Positions 46,173-56,031 are shown, numbered from the stretch's first letter. The stretch is DNA of 64,000 bases from Nocardia sp. NBC_01730 (GCF_035920445.1 NZ_CP109162.1:7750001-7814000); one strand, 5' to 3'. Notes: generated from the letters alone by a model not told the origin. Program-made: numbers and translations.

Positions 46173-46477
46173 AGCGCGGCGAGGTCTGGCGCTATGCCCC
46201 TACGCTGCGCGACGGCACCTTCTTGCCGCGGCGTCCGACCGTCGTGCTGGTCTCCGACTCAGCGGTGATCACCTCGCATTACCGCTGGCTGCACGTCGTC
46301 CCGCTGCGCGACGCGGACCCGGGCCATGTGCTGGCCACTCGAACCGAGCACGGCTGGGCCGACACCCTCGAGCTGCTTCGCGCCTACCGGCCGTGGCTCA
46401 CCGAACAGCTCGGCGTCCTGACCGCGGCCGAGACGGAATCCCTCGACGCGAGGCTGCGGGCGACACTCAGTCTGTGA
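46169..46477 (+). CDS. MazF/PemK-like mRNA interferase toxin
   Basis: A 102-residue protein starting MKRGEVWRYAPTLRDGTFLP, the MazF fold opener, with RRPTVVLVSDSA and a strand-rich core. MazF toxins cut mRNA. It is coupled to the antitoxin by ATGA overlap. The RGEVW motif is present; the rest is more divergent. Confidence 0.7.
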   Translation: MKRGEVWRYAPTLRDGTFLPRRPTVVLVSDSAVITSHYRWLHVVPLRDADPGHVLATRTEHGWADTLELLRAYRPWLTEQLGVLTAAETESLDARLRATLSL

Positions 46478-46781
46478 GTGGTGTTGTGCGCCAAAGAGTT
46501 CCACGAGCCAATGCCTGTGATGCCGCTCTCGGAGGTGACGAAACGCAGGTTCAGCGCTCGAAGAGAATCGGTCACGGGGTCATCGTCGAATCCGGTGCGC
46601 CGCACACGCGAATGGCGGATCAGCCGGGGACGGCCGCGGTGCGGCGATCCGAGCGGCTGCCGGCCCAGAGGCGGTCATCGAATGCCGCCGAGCCGGACCA
46701 CGAATGTTGCTGCGCCGGCAAAGATCCAGCGGGCCGCGAGCGTGCGGGCCGCGCCTGTATCGGAACGGAACCTCCGCACCG
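46478..46781. other. 304-nt gap between toxin and recQ-like gene ends
   Basis: Convergent gene ends on both sides. I see no gene, tRNA or clear hairpin. Confidence 0.4.
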
Positions 46782-48905
46782 CTACGTCGGCGTGGCCAGC
46801 GCGAACGGCAGGACCGCGTCGGCTCCTGCGGTGCGTAGTGCGCGGGCGGCGACGGTGAACGTCCAGCCGGTGTCGGTGACGGTGTCCACCAATAGGATCG
46901 GGCCTGTCACGTCGGTGAGGTCGGGAACCTCCCACGAGTCGAACAGTCCACCGACCCGGTGTGCGGAGTTCGCCGCGGAGACCGACGGCCGGTCCGGACG
47001 GGTCAGGAGCGTGCCGAGGTCGTGCAGGCGGCCGACTTCGGCGAGCCGGGCGGCGAGGGTGGCGGTCAGCACGGGGTAACGCGGGGATTCCAGCGCCATC
47101 ACCGCGGTGGGGCGGGTTGCCCACTTCCATTCGCGCAGTACGGCGATGCAGGCGTCGAAGACCGCGTCGGGGACGGGGGCGTCCGGGCCGTCGAGCAACG
47201 CGCGCAGGCGCTGTCCCCAGCCGAGGTCGGTGAGCCTGCCGAGGACGCGGCCGGTCTCGGCGCCACCGGTGATCTTGCCGGACAACGGGATTCCGAGTTT
47301 CGCCATGCCGGTGGGCCACTGCTTGCGCGGAGCGAGGTCGATGCCGGGGCGATCGAGGCGAGCTCTGGTCGCGGCGACGGCATCGGCGGCCACGGTGCGA
47401 TCGGGGCGGGCGCCGGTGCAGTTGTCACAGCGGCCGCAGCCGGGCGAATCCGCTCGGCTTGCGGGCAGTCCCGGGTCGTCGAGCTGACGACGAAGGAACT
47501 CCATCCTGCAGTCGGAAGTGGACTGAAAGTCGACCATGGCCTGCTGCTCGACCTCGCGGGCGGCGGACAGACGCTCATAGCGTTCGGTGTCGTAGATCCA
47601 CGGCTGTCCGGTGGAGATCCAGCCGCCGCGTACCCGGTGCACCGCGCCGTCCACGTCGAGCACCTTCAGCACCATCTCCAGCCGAGACCGGTTCAGCTCC
47701 ACCAGCGGTTCCAGCGCCGCCGTCGACAGCGCCCGGCCGGAGTCCAGCGCGTCGAGTACCGCGCGCACGATATGTTCGCGCGGAAAGGCGACGGAGGCGA
47801 AGTAGCTCCAGATCCGCGCGTCCTCGGGGCCGGGCAACAGGACAACCTCGGCGCGATCGGTGCCGCGCCCCGCGCGACCGACCTGCTGGTAATAGGCGAT
47901 AGGCGAGGACGGCGCGCCGACGTGCACCACGAACCCGAGGTCGGGTTTGTCGAATCCCATGCCCAGCGCGGAGGTGGCGATGAGCGCCTTCACCTCGTTG
48001 TTCAGCAGCGCGGCCTCCAGCGCCTCGCGTTCGGCGGGGTCGGTCTGACCGGTGTAGGCGGCGACCGGGTGGCCGTGCGAGTTCAGCACGTCGGCCAGAT
48101 CGTGGGCGGCGGCGACGGTGAGTGTGTAGACGATTCCGGAGCCGGGCAGCCGGTGCAGGTGACCGCTGAGCCAGGCGGTGCGTTCCACCGCGTCGTCGAA
48201 ACGGACTACCGACAGGTGCAGCGATTCGCGATCCAGCGTGCCGCGCAGGACCAGGGTGTCGGTGCCGATCTGGGTGGCGACGTCGGTGACCACTCGATCG
48301 TTGGCGGTCGCGGTGGTCGCGAGCACGGGCACGTCCGAACCGAGATCGGCGATCAGGGTGCGGATACGGCGGTAATCCGGCCGGAAATCGTGGCCCCAGT
48401 CCGACACACAGTGCGCCTCGTCGATCACCACGAGTCCCGCGTCCGCGGCGAGCCTGGGCAGCACCTGGTCGCGGAAGTCCGGGTTGTTCAGCCGCTCCGG
48501 GCTGACCAGCAGCACATCGACCGCGCCATCGGCGACCCGCGCGTGGATCTCGTCCCATTCGGTGACGTTGCCCGAGTTGATGGTCGCGGCGATCACCCCC
48601 GCACGCTGGGCCGCCGCCACTTGGTTGCGCATGAGAGCCAGCAGCGGCGAGACGATCACCGTCGGCCCGCGACCAGCCCCGCGCAGCAGCTTGGCCGCGA
48701 TGAAGTACACCGCCGACTTTCCCCAGCCGGTTCGCTGCACGACCAGTGCCCTGCGGCGCTGCACGACAAGCGCCTCGATGGCGGTCCACTGGTCCTCCCG
48801 CAGCCGCGCGCCCGATCCGGCCAGCTCGCGCAGCAGATGCTCCGCGCGATCGCGCAGGTCGGGGGCGGTGAGGTCGATCTCAGGGACATCGGTCGCCGTG
48901 GTCAT
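46782..48905 (-). CDS. recQ: RecQ-family helicase with C-terminal phosphoribosyltransferase-like domain
   Basis: A protein of about 707 residues. The SF2 helicase core has Walker A RTGWGKSAVYF, DEAH in VIDEAHCVSDWGHDFRPDYR, TTATAND, SALGMGFDKPD and QVGRAGRG. A zinc site follows (DCRMEFLR...CGRCDNC), then a winged-helix-like linker. The last about 60 residues read GPILLVDTVTDTGWTFTVAA, the PRPP-binding motif of type I phosphoribosyltransferases. It acts in recombination or fork repair. Possible starts are 48905, 48914 and 48935; I chose 48905 as the first residue that looks like coding sequence. Confidence 0.85.
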   Translation of the reverse strand: MTTATDVPEIDLTAPDLRDRAEHLLRELAGSGARLREDQWTAIEALVVQRRRALVVQRTGWGKSAVYFIAAKLLRGAGRGPTVIVSPLLALMRNQVAAAQRAGVIAATINSGNVTEWDEIHARVADGAVDVLLVSPERLNNPDFRDQVLPRLAADAGLVVIDEAHCVSDWGHDFRPDYRRIRTLIADLGSDVPVLATTATANDRVVTDVATQIGTDTLVLRGTLDRESLHLSVVRFDDAVERTAWLSGHLHRLPGSGIVYTLTVAAAHDLADVLNSHGHPVAAYTGQTDPAEREALEAALLNNEVKALIATSALGMGFDKPDLGFVVHVGAPSSPIAYYQQVGRAGRGTDRAEVVLLPGPEDARIWSYFASVAFPREHIVRAVLDALDSGRALSTAALEPLVELNRSRLEMVLKVLDVDGAVHRVRGGWISTGQPWIYDTERYERLSAAREVEQQAMVDFQSTSDCRMEFLRRQLDDPGLPASRADSPGCGRCDNCTGARPDRTVAADAVAATRARLDRPGIDLAPRKQWPTGMAKLGIPLSGKITGGAETGRVLGRLTDLGWGQRLRALLDGPDAPVPDAVFDACIAVLREWKWATRPTAVMALESPRYPVLTATLAARLAEVGRLHDLGTLLTRPDRPSVSAANSAHRVGGLFDSWEVPDLTDVTGPILLVDTVTDTGWTFTVAARALRTAGADAVLPFALATPT

Positions 48906-49225
48906 GCGGTCCATCGTGCCCGACGGTACCGACATGCGGCGTCACGCCGCGACCGCGCCCCCGACCAGGGTGACATCGCGCAACTCCTCGGCGCGGCGCC
49001 CGCACCTGACTGCGGGAGCCGACGCGAAGCTGTGGCCATCGAGCACGGAACTATCGAGGCCGCGGCACCCCGGTCGGCACGCGGCCGCACGAGCTGCCAC
49101 TGAGCGGTCGGCAGGACCGGCGGGGTAGGCACCCGCTGGAAGGACCGCGTGCAGTCGGTCGGGCCTGGTGATTGCCGCCGACCCGGCCAACCGGGCGCCG
49201 ACGAGGCTGGAAGGACCGCGTGCAT
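48906..49225. other. 320-nt region with duplicated hydrolase 3' end
   Basis: Contains the second copy of the repeat described at 49135-49276 and otherwise no supported gene. Confidence 0.45.
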
Positions 49226-49276
49226 TCAGTCGGGCTCGGTCGCCGCCGCCAATTCGACCAACCGGGCGCGGACCAG
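49135..49276 (-). repeat. imperfect ~71-bp tandem duplication of the hydrolase gene end
   Basis: GCTGGAAGGACCGCGTGCA begins copies at 49135 and 49206 (period 71). The homology continues through the last codons of the hydrolase (LVRARLVELAAATEPD in the gene, LVGARLAGSAAITRPD in the copy). The outer copy lies past the stop codon. Probably a slippage or unequal-crossover product. Confidence 0.65.
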
Positions 49277-50155
49277 GTCCGGCCGCTCCTCCGCGATGAA
49301 ATGGCCGCAATTCTCGACCAGCTCCAGGCGATAGTCGTCGGCCAGCGCAGTCTCTTCGGCGGCGAGCGAGGGGTGGATCGCCGCGTCTTCGACACCGAAC
49401 AGGGCGCGGATGGGGATGGTCGCGCGGCGTCCCTCACCGCGCCTCGCGGACCGGGGCACCTCGCGCAGCAGGAACGTGCGATAGGTGTCAGTGGCGGTGC
49501 GCGCGCAGACCGGGTCGCGGAAGCGGTCCGCGTACGCGCGAACCACCTCGGGCCCGAACTCCGCACGATGGCGCACGGCCCCGGGGAAGATCAGCTGTTC
49601 CAGGAACCTGGTGCGTTGATGCAGGTACCTGCCGAATGCCGCGACCGGCGGCTGATAGACCAGGAACCGCCACGCGTGCGGGAGGAAAACGCGTGGCGTC
49701 TGCCAGGGGTGAGCCATGTTCAGCGCCAGCAGCGCGTCGAACCGCTCCGGCGCGCGCAGTACGAGCAGGTGGGCGATGTAGCCACCCCAGTCGTGCCCGA
49801 CCAGCAGGACGCGGTCGAGGCCTAACGCGTCGAGCAGCGCGAGCACGTCGGAGGCGACGTCTTCCTTCGCCCACCGATGCGGTGCGGGACCCGACCAGCC
49901 GTATCCCGGCAGGTCCGGTGCGATGATCCGCAGCCCATCCGGCGGATCAGCGAGCAGATGGCGGTAGGCGTAGTGGTGTTGTGGCCAGCCGTGCAGCGCG
50001 AGCACCGGCCGTCCGTCGGTAGGCCCCGCCTCGGTGACGTGGAAGCGGACGCCGCGCGCGGTGACGAACGACCGCCGCGCACCACGGATATCCGGCGGAC
50101 CGGCCGCCGGGTCCGAATCCGAAGCGGGGGAGAAGAACGATGGCCGCCAGGGCAT
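49226..50155 (-). CDS. alpha/beta hydrolase (epoxide hydrolase/dehalogenase type)
   Basis: A 309-residue hydrolase. LALHGWPQHHYAYRHL holds the oxyanion region, GHDWGGYIAHL the Asp nucleophile typical of epoxide hydrolases and haloalkane dehalogenases, and ENCGHFIAEE the catalytic His. A helical cap (about 130-220) lies between. The substrate is unknown. Its 3' end is duplicated downstream. Confidence 0.85.
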   Translation of the reverse strand: MPWRPSFFSPASDSDPAAGPPDIRGARRSFVTARGVRFHVTEAGPTDGRPVLALHGWPQHHYAYRHLLADPPDGLRIIAPDLPGYGWSGPAPHRWAKEDVASDVLALLDALGLDRVLLVGHDWGGYIAHLLVLRAPERFDALLALNMAHPWQTPRVFLPHAWRFLVYQPPVAAFGRYLHQRTRFLEQLIFPGAVRHRAEFGPEVVRAYADRFRDPVCARTATDTYRTFLLREVPRSARRGEGRRATIPIRALFGVEDAAIHPSLAAEETALADDYRLELVENCGHFIAEERPDLVRARLVELAAATEPD

Positions 50156-50308
50156 AGTCGATCGTATCGGGTGAACCGCCGCGGAATACAGACCGAGCGC
50201 CCCGTTTTGTCGCGCGCGGTTGATGCCGCATCCACCCCGAATTCACCCCGCGGGACGGACAATGGGCGGAAATATCTCCGTCACAGGGAAACCGCGCGGG
50301 AGGCCAGC

Positions 50309-50791
50309 ATGCCGAGCAATTATCAGCCGCCTGCGGGCTGGGCCCCGCCGGGAGCCGAGTTCCGCACCAGCGGCGATTTTTCGCGCACGGCGCTAGGCAC
50401 CCTCATCGGCTTGGTGGTGACGCCGATCGGGATCGGCTTGGCCGCCAACGGCGCACTCGACACCAGACAGTGGGTGATCGCCGGCAGCGATAGCGACCGG
50501 TGGGGCTCCAACGGACAGATCATCGGCGGAGCGCTGCTGCTGTTCCTGGTCGCACTGCTGGCGGCGTACTCGCCCGCGGGCACCGTTATCGCGGGCCTGG
50601 TATGGGGTTTGCTGCCCGGGGTCGCGCAGATCGTGTTTCCGGACGACACCTGGCGACTGATCGAGGAGTCACCAGCGCTGTCGCCCGAACTGCGCCTGGC
50701 CGTGCACAACTGGGTGCTCGGCGGCTTCGCCCTCGTCATCGGGCTGATGCTGATCGCGGCCGGGATCGCGGCCACCCTGCGCAGGCGCTGA
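50309..50791 (+). CDS. small membrane protein
   Basis: A 160-residue protein with a Pro-rich N-terminus (NYQPPAGWAPPGAEF) and four membrane segments (about 30-50, 70-92, 95-112, 132-155). CGGGAGG lies 6 nt before ATG 50309. No family was recognised. It converges on the rtcB gene. Confidence 0.65.
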   Translation: MPSNYQPPAGWAPPGAEFRTSGDFSRTALGTLIGLVVTPIGIGLAANGALDTRQWVIAGSDSDRWGSNGQIIGGALLLFLVALLAAYSPAGTVIAGLVWGLLPGVAQIVFPDDTWRLIEESPALSPELRLAVHNWVLGGFALVIGLMLIAAGIAATLRRR

Positions 50792-50851
50792 ACACCCGCG
50801 GATCTCGCACCGGGCAAGCACAACTCGCCCGGCGCGAGATCACGTCGGTGA

Positions 50852-52075
50852 TCACCCCTTCACGCAAAGCACCTGGTGCAGCGTCGCCACGACGTCGACC
50901 AGATCGCGCTGCGCCGCGATGACCTCGTCGATGTCCTTGTACGCGGCCGGGATTTCGTCCACGACGCCCGCGTCCTTCCGCGACTCGACGCCCTCGGTCT
51001 GGGCGATGAGATCGGCGACGCTGAACTGCCGCTTGGCCGCGTTGCGGCTCATCCGCCGTCCCGCGCCGTGCGAGGCCGACTGGAAGGAAGCGGGATTACC
51101 CTTGCCGCGCACCACATACGAGCGGGTGCCCATCGAACCGGGGATCAACGCCAGATCACCCTCGCCCGCGCGTACGGCGCCCTTGCGGGTCACCAGCATC
51201 GGCACTCCGTCGATGATCTCCTCCGCAACATAGTTGTGGTGACACGTTATCGGCTGCTCGAAACGCACTTCCCGCCCGGCGAATTCGTCGCGCACCGCGC
51301 GGCACACCAGGGCGAGCATCACCGCGCGGTTGCGCGCGGCGTACTCCTGCGCCCAGGTGAGGTCGCGGCGGTAGGCGTCCATCTCGGCTGTCCCGGAGAC
51401 GAATACGGCAAGATCGCGGTCGGGCAGATCGACATTGTGCGGCAGCGTCCGCGCGATCGTCATGTGCCGCTCGGCGAGCTCCTTGCCGATGTTGCGGCTA
51501 CCGGAGTGCAGCAGGATCCATACCATGTCGTCTTGGTCCAGACAGACCTCGATGAAGTGGTTGCCGCCGCCGAGCGTACCCATCTGCTTGTGCGCCTTGG
51601 ACTCTCGCGCCTGCACGTGGTCGTCGAGCGCCCGGAACGAACCCCAGAACCGATCCCAGCCCGCGCGCAGTGTCGCGGTGCTCGCGCCGAGCGCGGCCAC
51701 GTCCCCGCCGAGCGCGGCCACATTCACCGCGTTCGCGTGCGCCTGGAAGCCGACCGGCACCGCGGCCTCGATCCGCGACCGCAGCGAATGCAGGTTGTCC
51801 GGCAGATCGGCGGCGGTGAGATCGGTCCGTACGCTCTCCATGCCGCACCCGATGTCCACGCCGACCGCAGCGGGCGACACCGCGTCCTTCATCGCGATCA
51901 CCGAGCCGACCGTGGCCCCCTTGCCGAGGTGCACATCCGGCATCACGCGGACGCCGTGGACCCATTTCAGCCCGGCGATGTTCCGCAGCTGCTGCAGCGC
52001 GGCCTGGTCGACCTCGTACTCGTGGGCCCACATCAGCGTCTGCGCCCTGGTGCCGCGCAGCTCGACGGGAAACAT
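50852..52075 (-). CDS. rtcB: RNA-splicing ligase RtcB
   Basis: A 407-residue ligase that joins 2',3'-cyclic phosphate ends to 5'-OH ends in RNA using GTP and Mn. It shows MPDVHLGKGATVGSV, VDIGCGM, GGGNHFIE and LLHSGSRNIG metal ligands and the guanylylated His in QSASHGAGR. The length fits the short bacterial RtcB type. No rtcA or rtcR neighbour is present. AAAGGATCGAG precedes ATG 52075. Confidence 0.95.
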   Translation of the reverse strand: MFPVELRGTRAQTLMWAHEYEVDQAALQQLRNIAGLKWVHGVRVMPDVHLGKGATVGSVIAMKDAVSPAAVGVDIGCGMESVRTDLTAADLPDNLHSLRSRIEAAVPVGFQAHANAVNVAALGGDVAALGASTATLRAGWDRFWGSFRALDDHVQARESKAHKQMGTLGGGNHFIEVCLDQDDMVWILLHSGSRNIGKELAERHMTIARTLPHNVDLPDRDLAVFVSGTAEMDAYRRDLTWAQEYAARNRAVMLALVCRAVRDEFAGREVRFEQPITCHHNYVAEEIIDGVPMLVTRKGAVRAGEGDLALIPGSMGTRSYVVRGKGNPASFQSASHGAGRRMSRNAAKRQFSVADLIAQTEGVESRKDAGVVDEIPAAYKDIDEVIAAQRDLVDVVATLHQVLCVKG

Positions 52076-52167
52076 GGTCTCGATCCTTTCGTTGGTCTGC
52101 ACGATCAACGGTAGGCATCGAGAGCGGGCGCCGCACCCCGATTTTCGACCGACCGGATCGGTCCGCC

Positions 52168-53259
52168 TCAGCCCGCGACGTGAAGCTGCGGCCGGTCGAG
52201 CGCCGCGCGATAGACGCGCTCGGCGTTCCCGTGGGCGAGCGCGGTGACAAGGTGCTCGGCGTCGGCGGCGGTGATCGTGTCGGCGACGATCCACTCGTCG
52301 ATCAGCGTGCCGAGTCCGCGCCGCCACAGCAGGGCGCCGAGGTAGTGCAGTTCCGGCAGCCCGTAGCCGTCCGAGGAGAAGCACAGCGCGCGGAACGGAG
52401 CGAGTTCCAGCGCCTCGGCGAGCACGGCCCCGGCGCGCTGTCCCACGTACGGGATGGTGAGGCCCAGGTCCAGGTGGACGTGCTCGAAGATGTGCGCGAG
52501 GTAGGCGGCATGGCGATGGAAGGGCCAGCAATGCAGCAGCAGCACCGAGAGCCCCGTGCCGGTTGTCCTGCGCAGAAAGTCGGTGAGCAGCAACGGATCC
52601 GAACGGTGCAGTCGAAGATCCGAGTCGCCGAACCCGGTGTGGAACTGCAACGGGAGGCCGAGTTCGGCCCCGACACGCGCGCCCAGACCGACCAGCCAGC
52701 CAAGTAGGTGCGGGTCGGTGAGCCTGCGTTCGGGCGCGAAGCTGGTCGGCGGATGATCGCGCAGCGGAAAGTCCAGACCGCACCGGTAGGCGACGATCGT
52801 CTTCAGCCCGACGGCATTCGTGGCCCTGGCACGCAGCTCCGCTTCGATCCGGTCGTAGACGCCCGACACCGCGCCGACCTCGGCGACGACCTGTTCGGCC
52901 ACGTCTTCCAGACGCACGATCTCGTGGACCGCGCCGTCCGCCAGCTCGCCGAACTCTCCGGTGCCGCCGCCGATGCCGGTGTCGAGAAGCCACCGGGTCA
53001 CGCCCGTCGCGCGCAGCAGCCGCGCGGCGACCTCGCGTCCGCCGAGCCCGGCGCGATGACGGAGGTAGACGTCCGGACCGACATGGGCGGGCAGGTCGAG
53101 CGCGGGGGCGCACCAGCGGCGCACCGCGAGCCCGATCGCGGAATCGAAACTGCCACGTGCGCCTTCGCCGAGCAACCGCTCGAAGCCGGGCCGGTCCAGA
53201 TCGTCGGTGACCACGCCGTGACAGTGCTGGTCGGTGAGCGAAACGCCGTCGGTGAGCAC
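52168..53259 (-). CDS. amidohydrolase-family protein (FluG N-half-like)
   Basis: A 363-residue TIM-barrel amidohydrolase. DQHCHG (metal ligands), GLKTIVAYRCGLDFPL, LPLQFHTGFGDSDL, LLHCWPFHRHAAYL and FSSDGYGLPELH correspond to the metal sites of amidohydrolase_2 proteins. It lies one nucleotide after the glutamine-synthetase-like gene, the two-gene version of fungal FluG. Likely hydrolyses a gamma-glutamyl or related amide made by its partner; inference. Confidence 0.8.
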   Translation of the reverse strand: MLTDGVSLTDQHCHGVVTDDLDRPGFERLLGEGARGSFDSAIGLAVRRWCAPALDLPAHVGPDVYLRHRAGLGGREVAARLLRATGVTRWLLDTGIGGGTGEFGELADGAVHEIVRLEDVAEQVVAEVGAVSGVYDRIEAELRARATNAVGLKTIVAYRCGLDFPLRDHPPTSFAPERRLTDPHLLGWLVGLGARVGAELGLPLQFHTGFGDSDLRLHRSDPLLLTDFLRRTTGTGLSVLLLHCWPFHRHAAYLAHIFEHVHLDLGLTIPYVGQRAGAVLAEALELAPFRALCFSSDGYGLPELHYLGALLWRRGLGTLIDEWIVADTITAADAEHLVTALAHGNAERVYRAALDRPQLHVAG

Positions 53260-53260
53260 G

Positions 53261-54634
53261 CTAGAACCGCCAACGGGTCATGGCGACGAGCTCGTCCGCG
53301 CTCGCGGCGGTGTACCGCTCCGCTTCGGCTCGGCGCACGGTGAGTAGCGCGTCGTGCAGCTCAATGCCCATCGCGGTGGCCAGCACTGTGGACTCGGCGA
53401 GGCGGTCGGCGGCTTCGGTCGGCGTGGTAGGCAGTCGGCGCACACCCGACATCATGAGGGCTTCCTCGTCGAAAGTCACGGGGTCCCCGGTGATTTCGGT
53501 GGGCAGGCGCAGTTCATCGGCGATGCCGGACAACCCGGCCGCGATCACCGAACCGACGATCAGATACGGGTTTCCGGTCGCGTCGAAACACTTGATCTCG
53601 GCGTTGGCGGCCCATTGCTCGGTGCCACGCACCCCGGTGATGAAACGCAGCGCGGCCTCCCTGGCCTCGCGACCCCAGCACTGCCACACACCGGCCCAGC
53701 GCGAGGGCGCCAGCCGCAGGAAGCTCGCCGGATTGCCCGCGCCGACCGCGACCAGCGCGGGCAGTTCTCGCAGAACTCCGGCCAGAAACGCTTCGCCGGT
53801 CGGCCGCATGCCGTACGGGCCCGCACCGCAGGCGAGCAGCGGCCCCTCGTCGTCGTGCACGGACAGGTGGAGGTGCGCTCCGGAACCGGCGTCGCCCGGC
53901 GCGATACATGGCGCCAGCAGCGCGCGCCACCCATGGCGCGCGCTCACCTGGCGAATAGTGTGCCGAACCAACACCGCCTCGTCGGCGGCGGCGACCGGCT
54001 GCGACGGTTCGACCGAAAGTTCCAGCTGGGCGAGTGCGTATTCCGGGTGGAACTGGTCGACCGTGATGCCCTGCCTGGCCAGCGTCGCGACCAGGTCCTT
54101 GGCATACTCGGCGACCTGGCCGAGCCGCACGATGCCGTACGCGGGGCCGTGGATCGCGGGCGTGAAGCCGTCCGCGTCGTCGTCCCGGCCGACGGACCAT
54201 TCGGTCTCGAAGGCCATCGACAGCTGAAGCCCCGTCGCGTGCGCCGCCTCGGCCTGGCGTGCCGCGAAGTAGCGCTGGCATGCGACGAAGCGCGCGCCGT
54301 CCTGGGTGAACTTGTCGGCGGGCGCCCACGCCCAGCCCGGCTGGCAGGCCAGCTCGGTCAGCATCGACAGGTCAGGGACGAGCCGCAGATCGCCGTCGGG
54401 ACCGCCCAGATATCGCCCGACCGTCATCAGATCGTCGAAGGTGAAGGTCTCGAAACACGGTGAGACGCCGACCCCGAATCGGGCCGCGTGGTGGAGCCGT
54501 CGCTCGGGCACCGCCTTCACCCGCGTGATGCCGGCGTTGTCGACGAAACTCAGAGCGACCATCGACGCATCCAACCTGCCGATCAACACGTCGGCGTCGC
54601 CGTCGGCGGGGATTCGATCCGGCGTCGTGGCCAT
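53261..54634 (-). CDS. glutamine-synthetase-like ligase (gamma-glutamyl type)
   Basis: A 457-residue protein of the GS catalytic family. SMAFETEWSVG (metal/Glu site), the ATP/Glu loop GDAGSGAHLHLSVHDDEGP, NPASFLRLAPSRWAGVW and the Arg-rich end of the site are seen. It lacks the adenylylation loop of GlnA. Members of this subfamily glutamylate amines. ATG 54634 is preferred to a GTG seven codons upstream, which overlaps low-complexity sequence. It is co-transcribed with the amidohydrolase. Confidence 0.85.
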   Translation of the reverse strand: MATTPDRIPADGDADVLIGRLDASMVALSFVDNAGITRVKAVPERRLHHAARFGVGVSPCFETFTFDDLMTVGRYLGGPDGDLRLVPDLSMLTELACQPGWAWAPADKFTQDGARFVACQRYFAARQAEAAHATGLQLSMAFETEWSVGRDDDADGFTPAIHGPAYGIVRLGQVAEYAKDLVATLARQGITVDQFHPEYALAQLELSVEPSQPVAAADEAVLVRHTIRQVSARHGWRALLAPCIAPGDAGSGAHLHLSVHDDEGPLLACGAGPYGMRPTGEAFLAGVLRELPALVAVGAGNPASFLRLAPSRWAGVWQCWGREAREAALRFITGVRGTEQWAANAEIKCFDATGNPYLIVGSVIAAGLSGIADELRLPTEITGDPVTFDEEALMMSGVRRLPTTPTEAADRLAESTVLATAMGIELHDALLTVRRAEAERYTAASADELVAMTRWRF

Positions 54635-54753
54635 GTGCACCACGATAAACGGCACGGGCGCAAAGGGAGCCGAGGCTGTGCGGGCCGGTCGCGCTGATCA
54701 GAGGCGGGATATGGCCGCGCCGAGCGGGTGGAATCGGTGGTCTACCGGGTGCG

Positions 54754-54759
54754 TAGGCT
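54754..54759 (+). promoter_or_regulatory. proA -10 element TAGGCT (leaderless start)
   Basis: TAGGCT ends 6 nt before ATG 54766 with no ribosome site between. The same hexamer and spacing occur at ndk. Confidence 0.5.
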
Positions 54760-54765
54760 GTACCC

Positions 54766-56031
54766 ATGACGGTAGGAACGACAACCGAGCCGGATATCCG
54801 CGCGGTAGTACACGGCGCCGCGCGCAAGGCTCGGGTCGCCTCGCGGGCACTGGCTCAGCTGACGACCGCGCAGAAGAACGACGCGCTGCACGCCGCCGCC
54901 GACGCGCTGCTGGCGGCGGCCGACCGTGTGCTCGCCGCCAACGCCGGCGACATCGCCGCGGCACAGGCGGCCGGTACCGAGGAGTCGCTGCTCGACCGGC
55001 TGCGGTTGACCAAGGCCCGCATCGACGGCATCGCCTCCGGGCTGCGCCAGGTGGCCGGGCTGCCCGATCCGGTGGGCGTGGTCGTCCGCGGCTCGACATT
55101 GCCCAACGGCCTGGAGATCAAGCAGGTGCGGGTCCCCCTCGGCGTGGTCGGTATGGTGTACGAGGCCAGGCCGAACGTCACCGTCGACGCGTTCGGGCTC
55201 GCGCTCAAATCCGGCAACGCCGCTCTGCTGCGCGGCTCGTCATCGGCGGCCCGCTCCAATGCCGCACTGGTCGGGGTGCTGCGGGAATCGCTTGTCGCAC
55301 AGAGCCTTCCCGCCGACGCCGTGCAACTGCTGCCGAGTGCGGACCGCTCCAGCGTGACCCATCTGATCCAGGCGCGTGGCCTGGTCGACGTGGTCATTCC
55401 GCGCGGCGGGGCCGGCCTGATCAACGCGGTCGTCCGCGACGCGCAGGTGCCCACCATCGAGACCGGAACCGGCAACTGCCACGTCTACGTGCACGCCGCC
55501 GCCGACCTCGACATGGCCGAGCAAATCGTGATCAACGCCAAGACCCGCCGCCCCAGCGTCTGCAACGCGGCCGAGACCGTCCTCATCGATGCCGCGATCG
55601 CCGACACGGCCGTGCCCAGGCTGGCCAAGGCGCTGGAGGAGCACGGCGTCACCATCCACGGCGACCTGCCCGGCCAGGTTCCGGCCACCGACGCCGACTG
55701 GGGCGAGGAATACCTCACCCTCGACATAGCGCTCAAGGTGGTCGATGACTTGGACGCCGCGGTGGAGCACATCAACACCTGGGGCACCGGCCACACCGAG
55801 GCCATAGTCACCGGCGCGCTGGCCGCCGCACGCGAGTTCACCAGCCGCGTGGACGCCGCGGCCGTCATGGTGAACGCCTCCACCGCCTTCACCGACGGCG
55901 AGCAATTCGGCTTCGGCGCCGAGATCGGCATCTCCACTCAGAAGCTGCACGCCCGCGGCCCGATGGCCTTGCCAGAACTGACCTCCACCAAGTGGATCGT
56001 CTGGGGTGAGGGGCAGATTCGGCCGGTCTAG
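54766..56031 (+). CDS. proA: gamma-glutamyl phosphate reductase
   Basis: A 421-residue ALDH-like enzyme that reduces gamma-glutamyl phosphate to the semialdehyde in proline synthesis. It shows [28 protein letters not shown] and the catalytic Cys in [11 protein letters not shown]. The length is standard. It probably starts leaderless. A sulfatase-associated relic ends against its stop codon on the other strand. Confidence 0.97.
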   Translation: MTVGTTTEPDIRAVVHGAARKARVASRALAQLTTAQKNDALHAAADALLAAADRVLAANAGDIAAAQAAGTEESLLDRLRLTKARIDGIASGLRQVAGLPDPVGVVVRGSTLPNGLEIKQVRVPLGVVGMVYEARPNVTVDAFGLALKSGNAALLRGSSSAARSNAALVGVLRESLVAQSLPADAVQLLPSADRSSVTHLIQARGLVDVVIPRGGAGLINAVVRDAQVPTIETGTGNCHVYVHAAADLDMAEQIVINAKTRRPSVCNAAETVLIDAAIADTAVPRLAKALEEHGVTIHGDLPGQVPATDADWGEEYLTLDIALKVVDDLDAAVEHINTWGTGHTEAIVTGALAAAREFTSRVDAAAVMVNASTAFTDGEQFGFGAEIGISTQKLHARGPMALPELTSTKWIVWGEGQIRPV

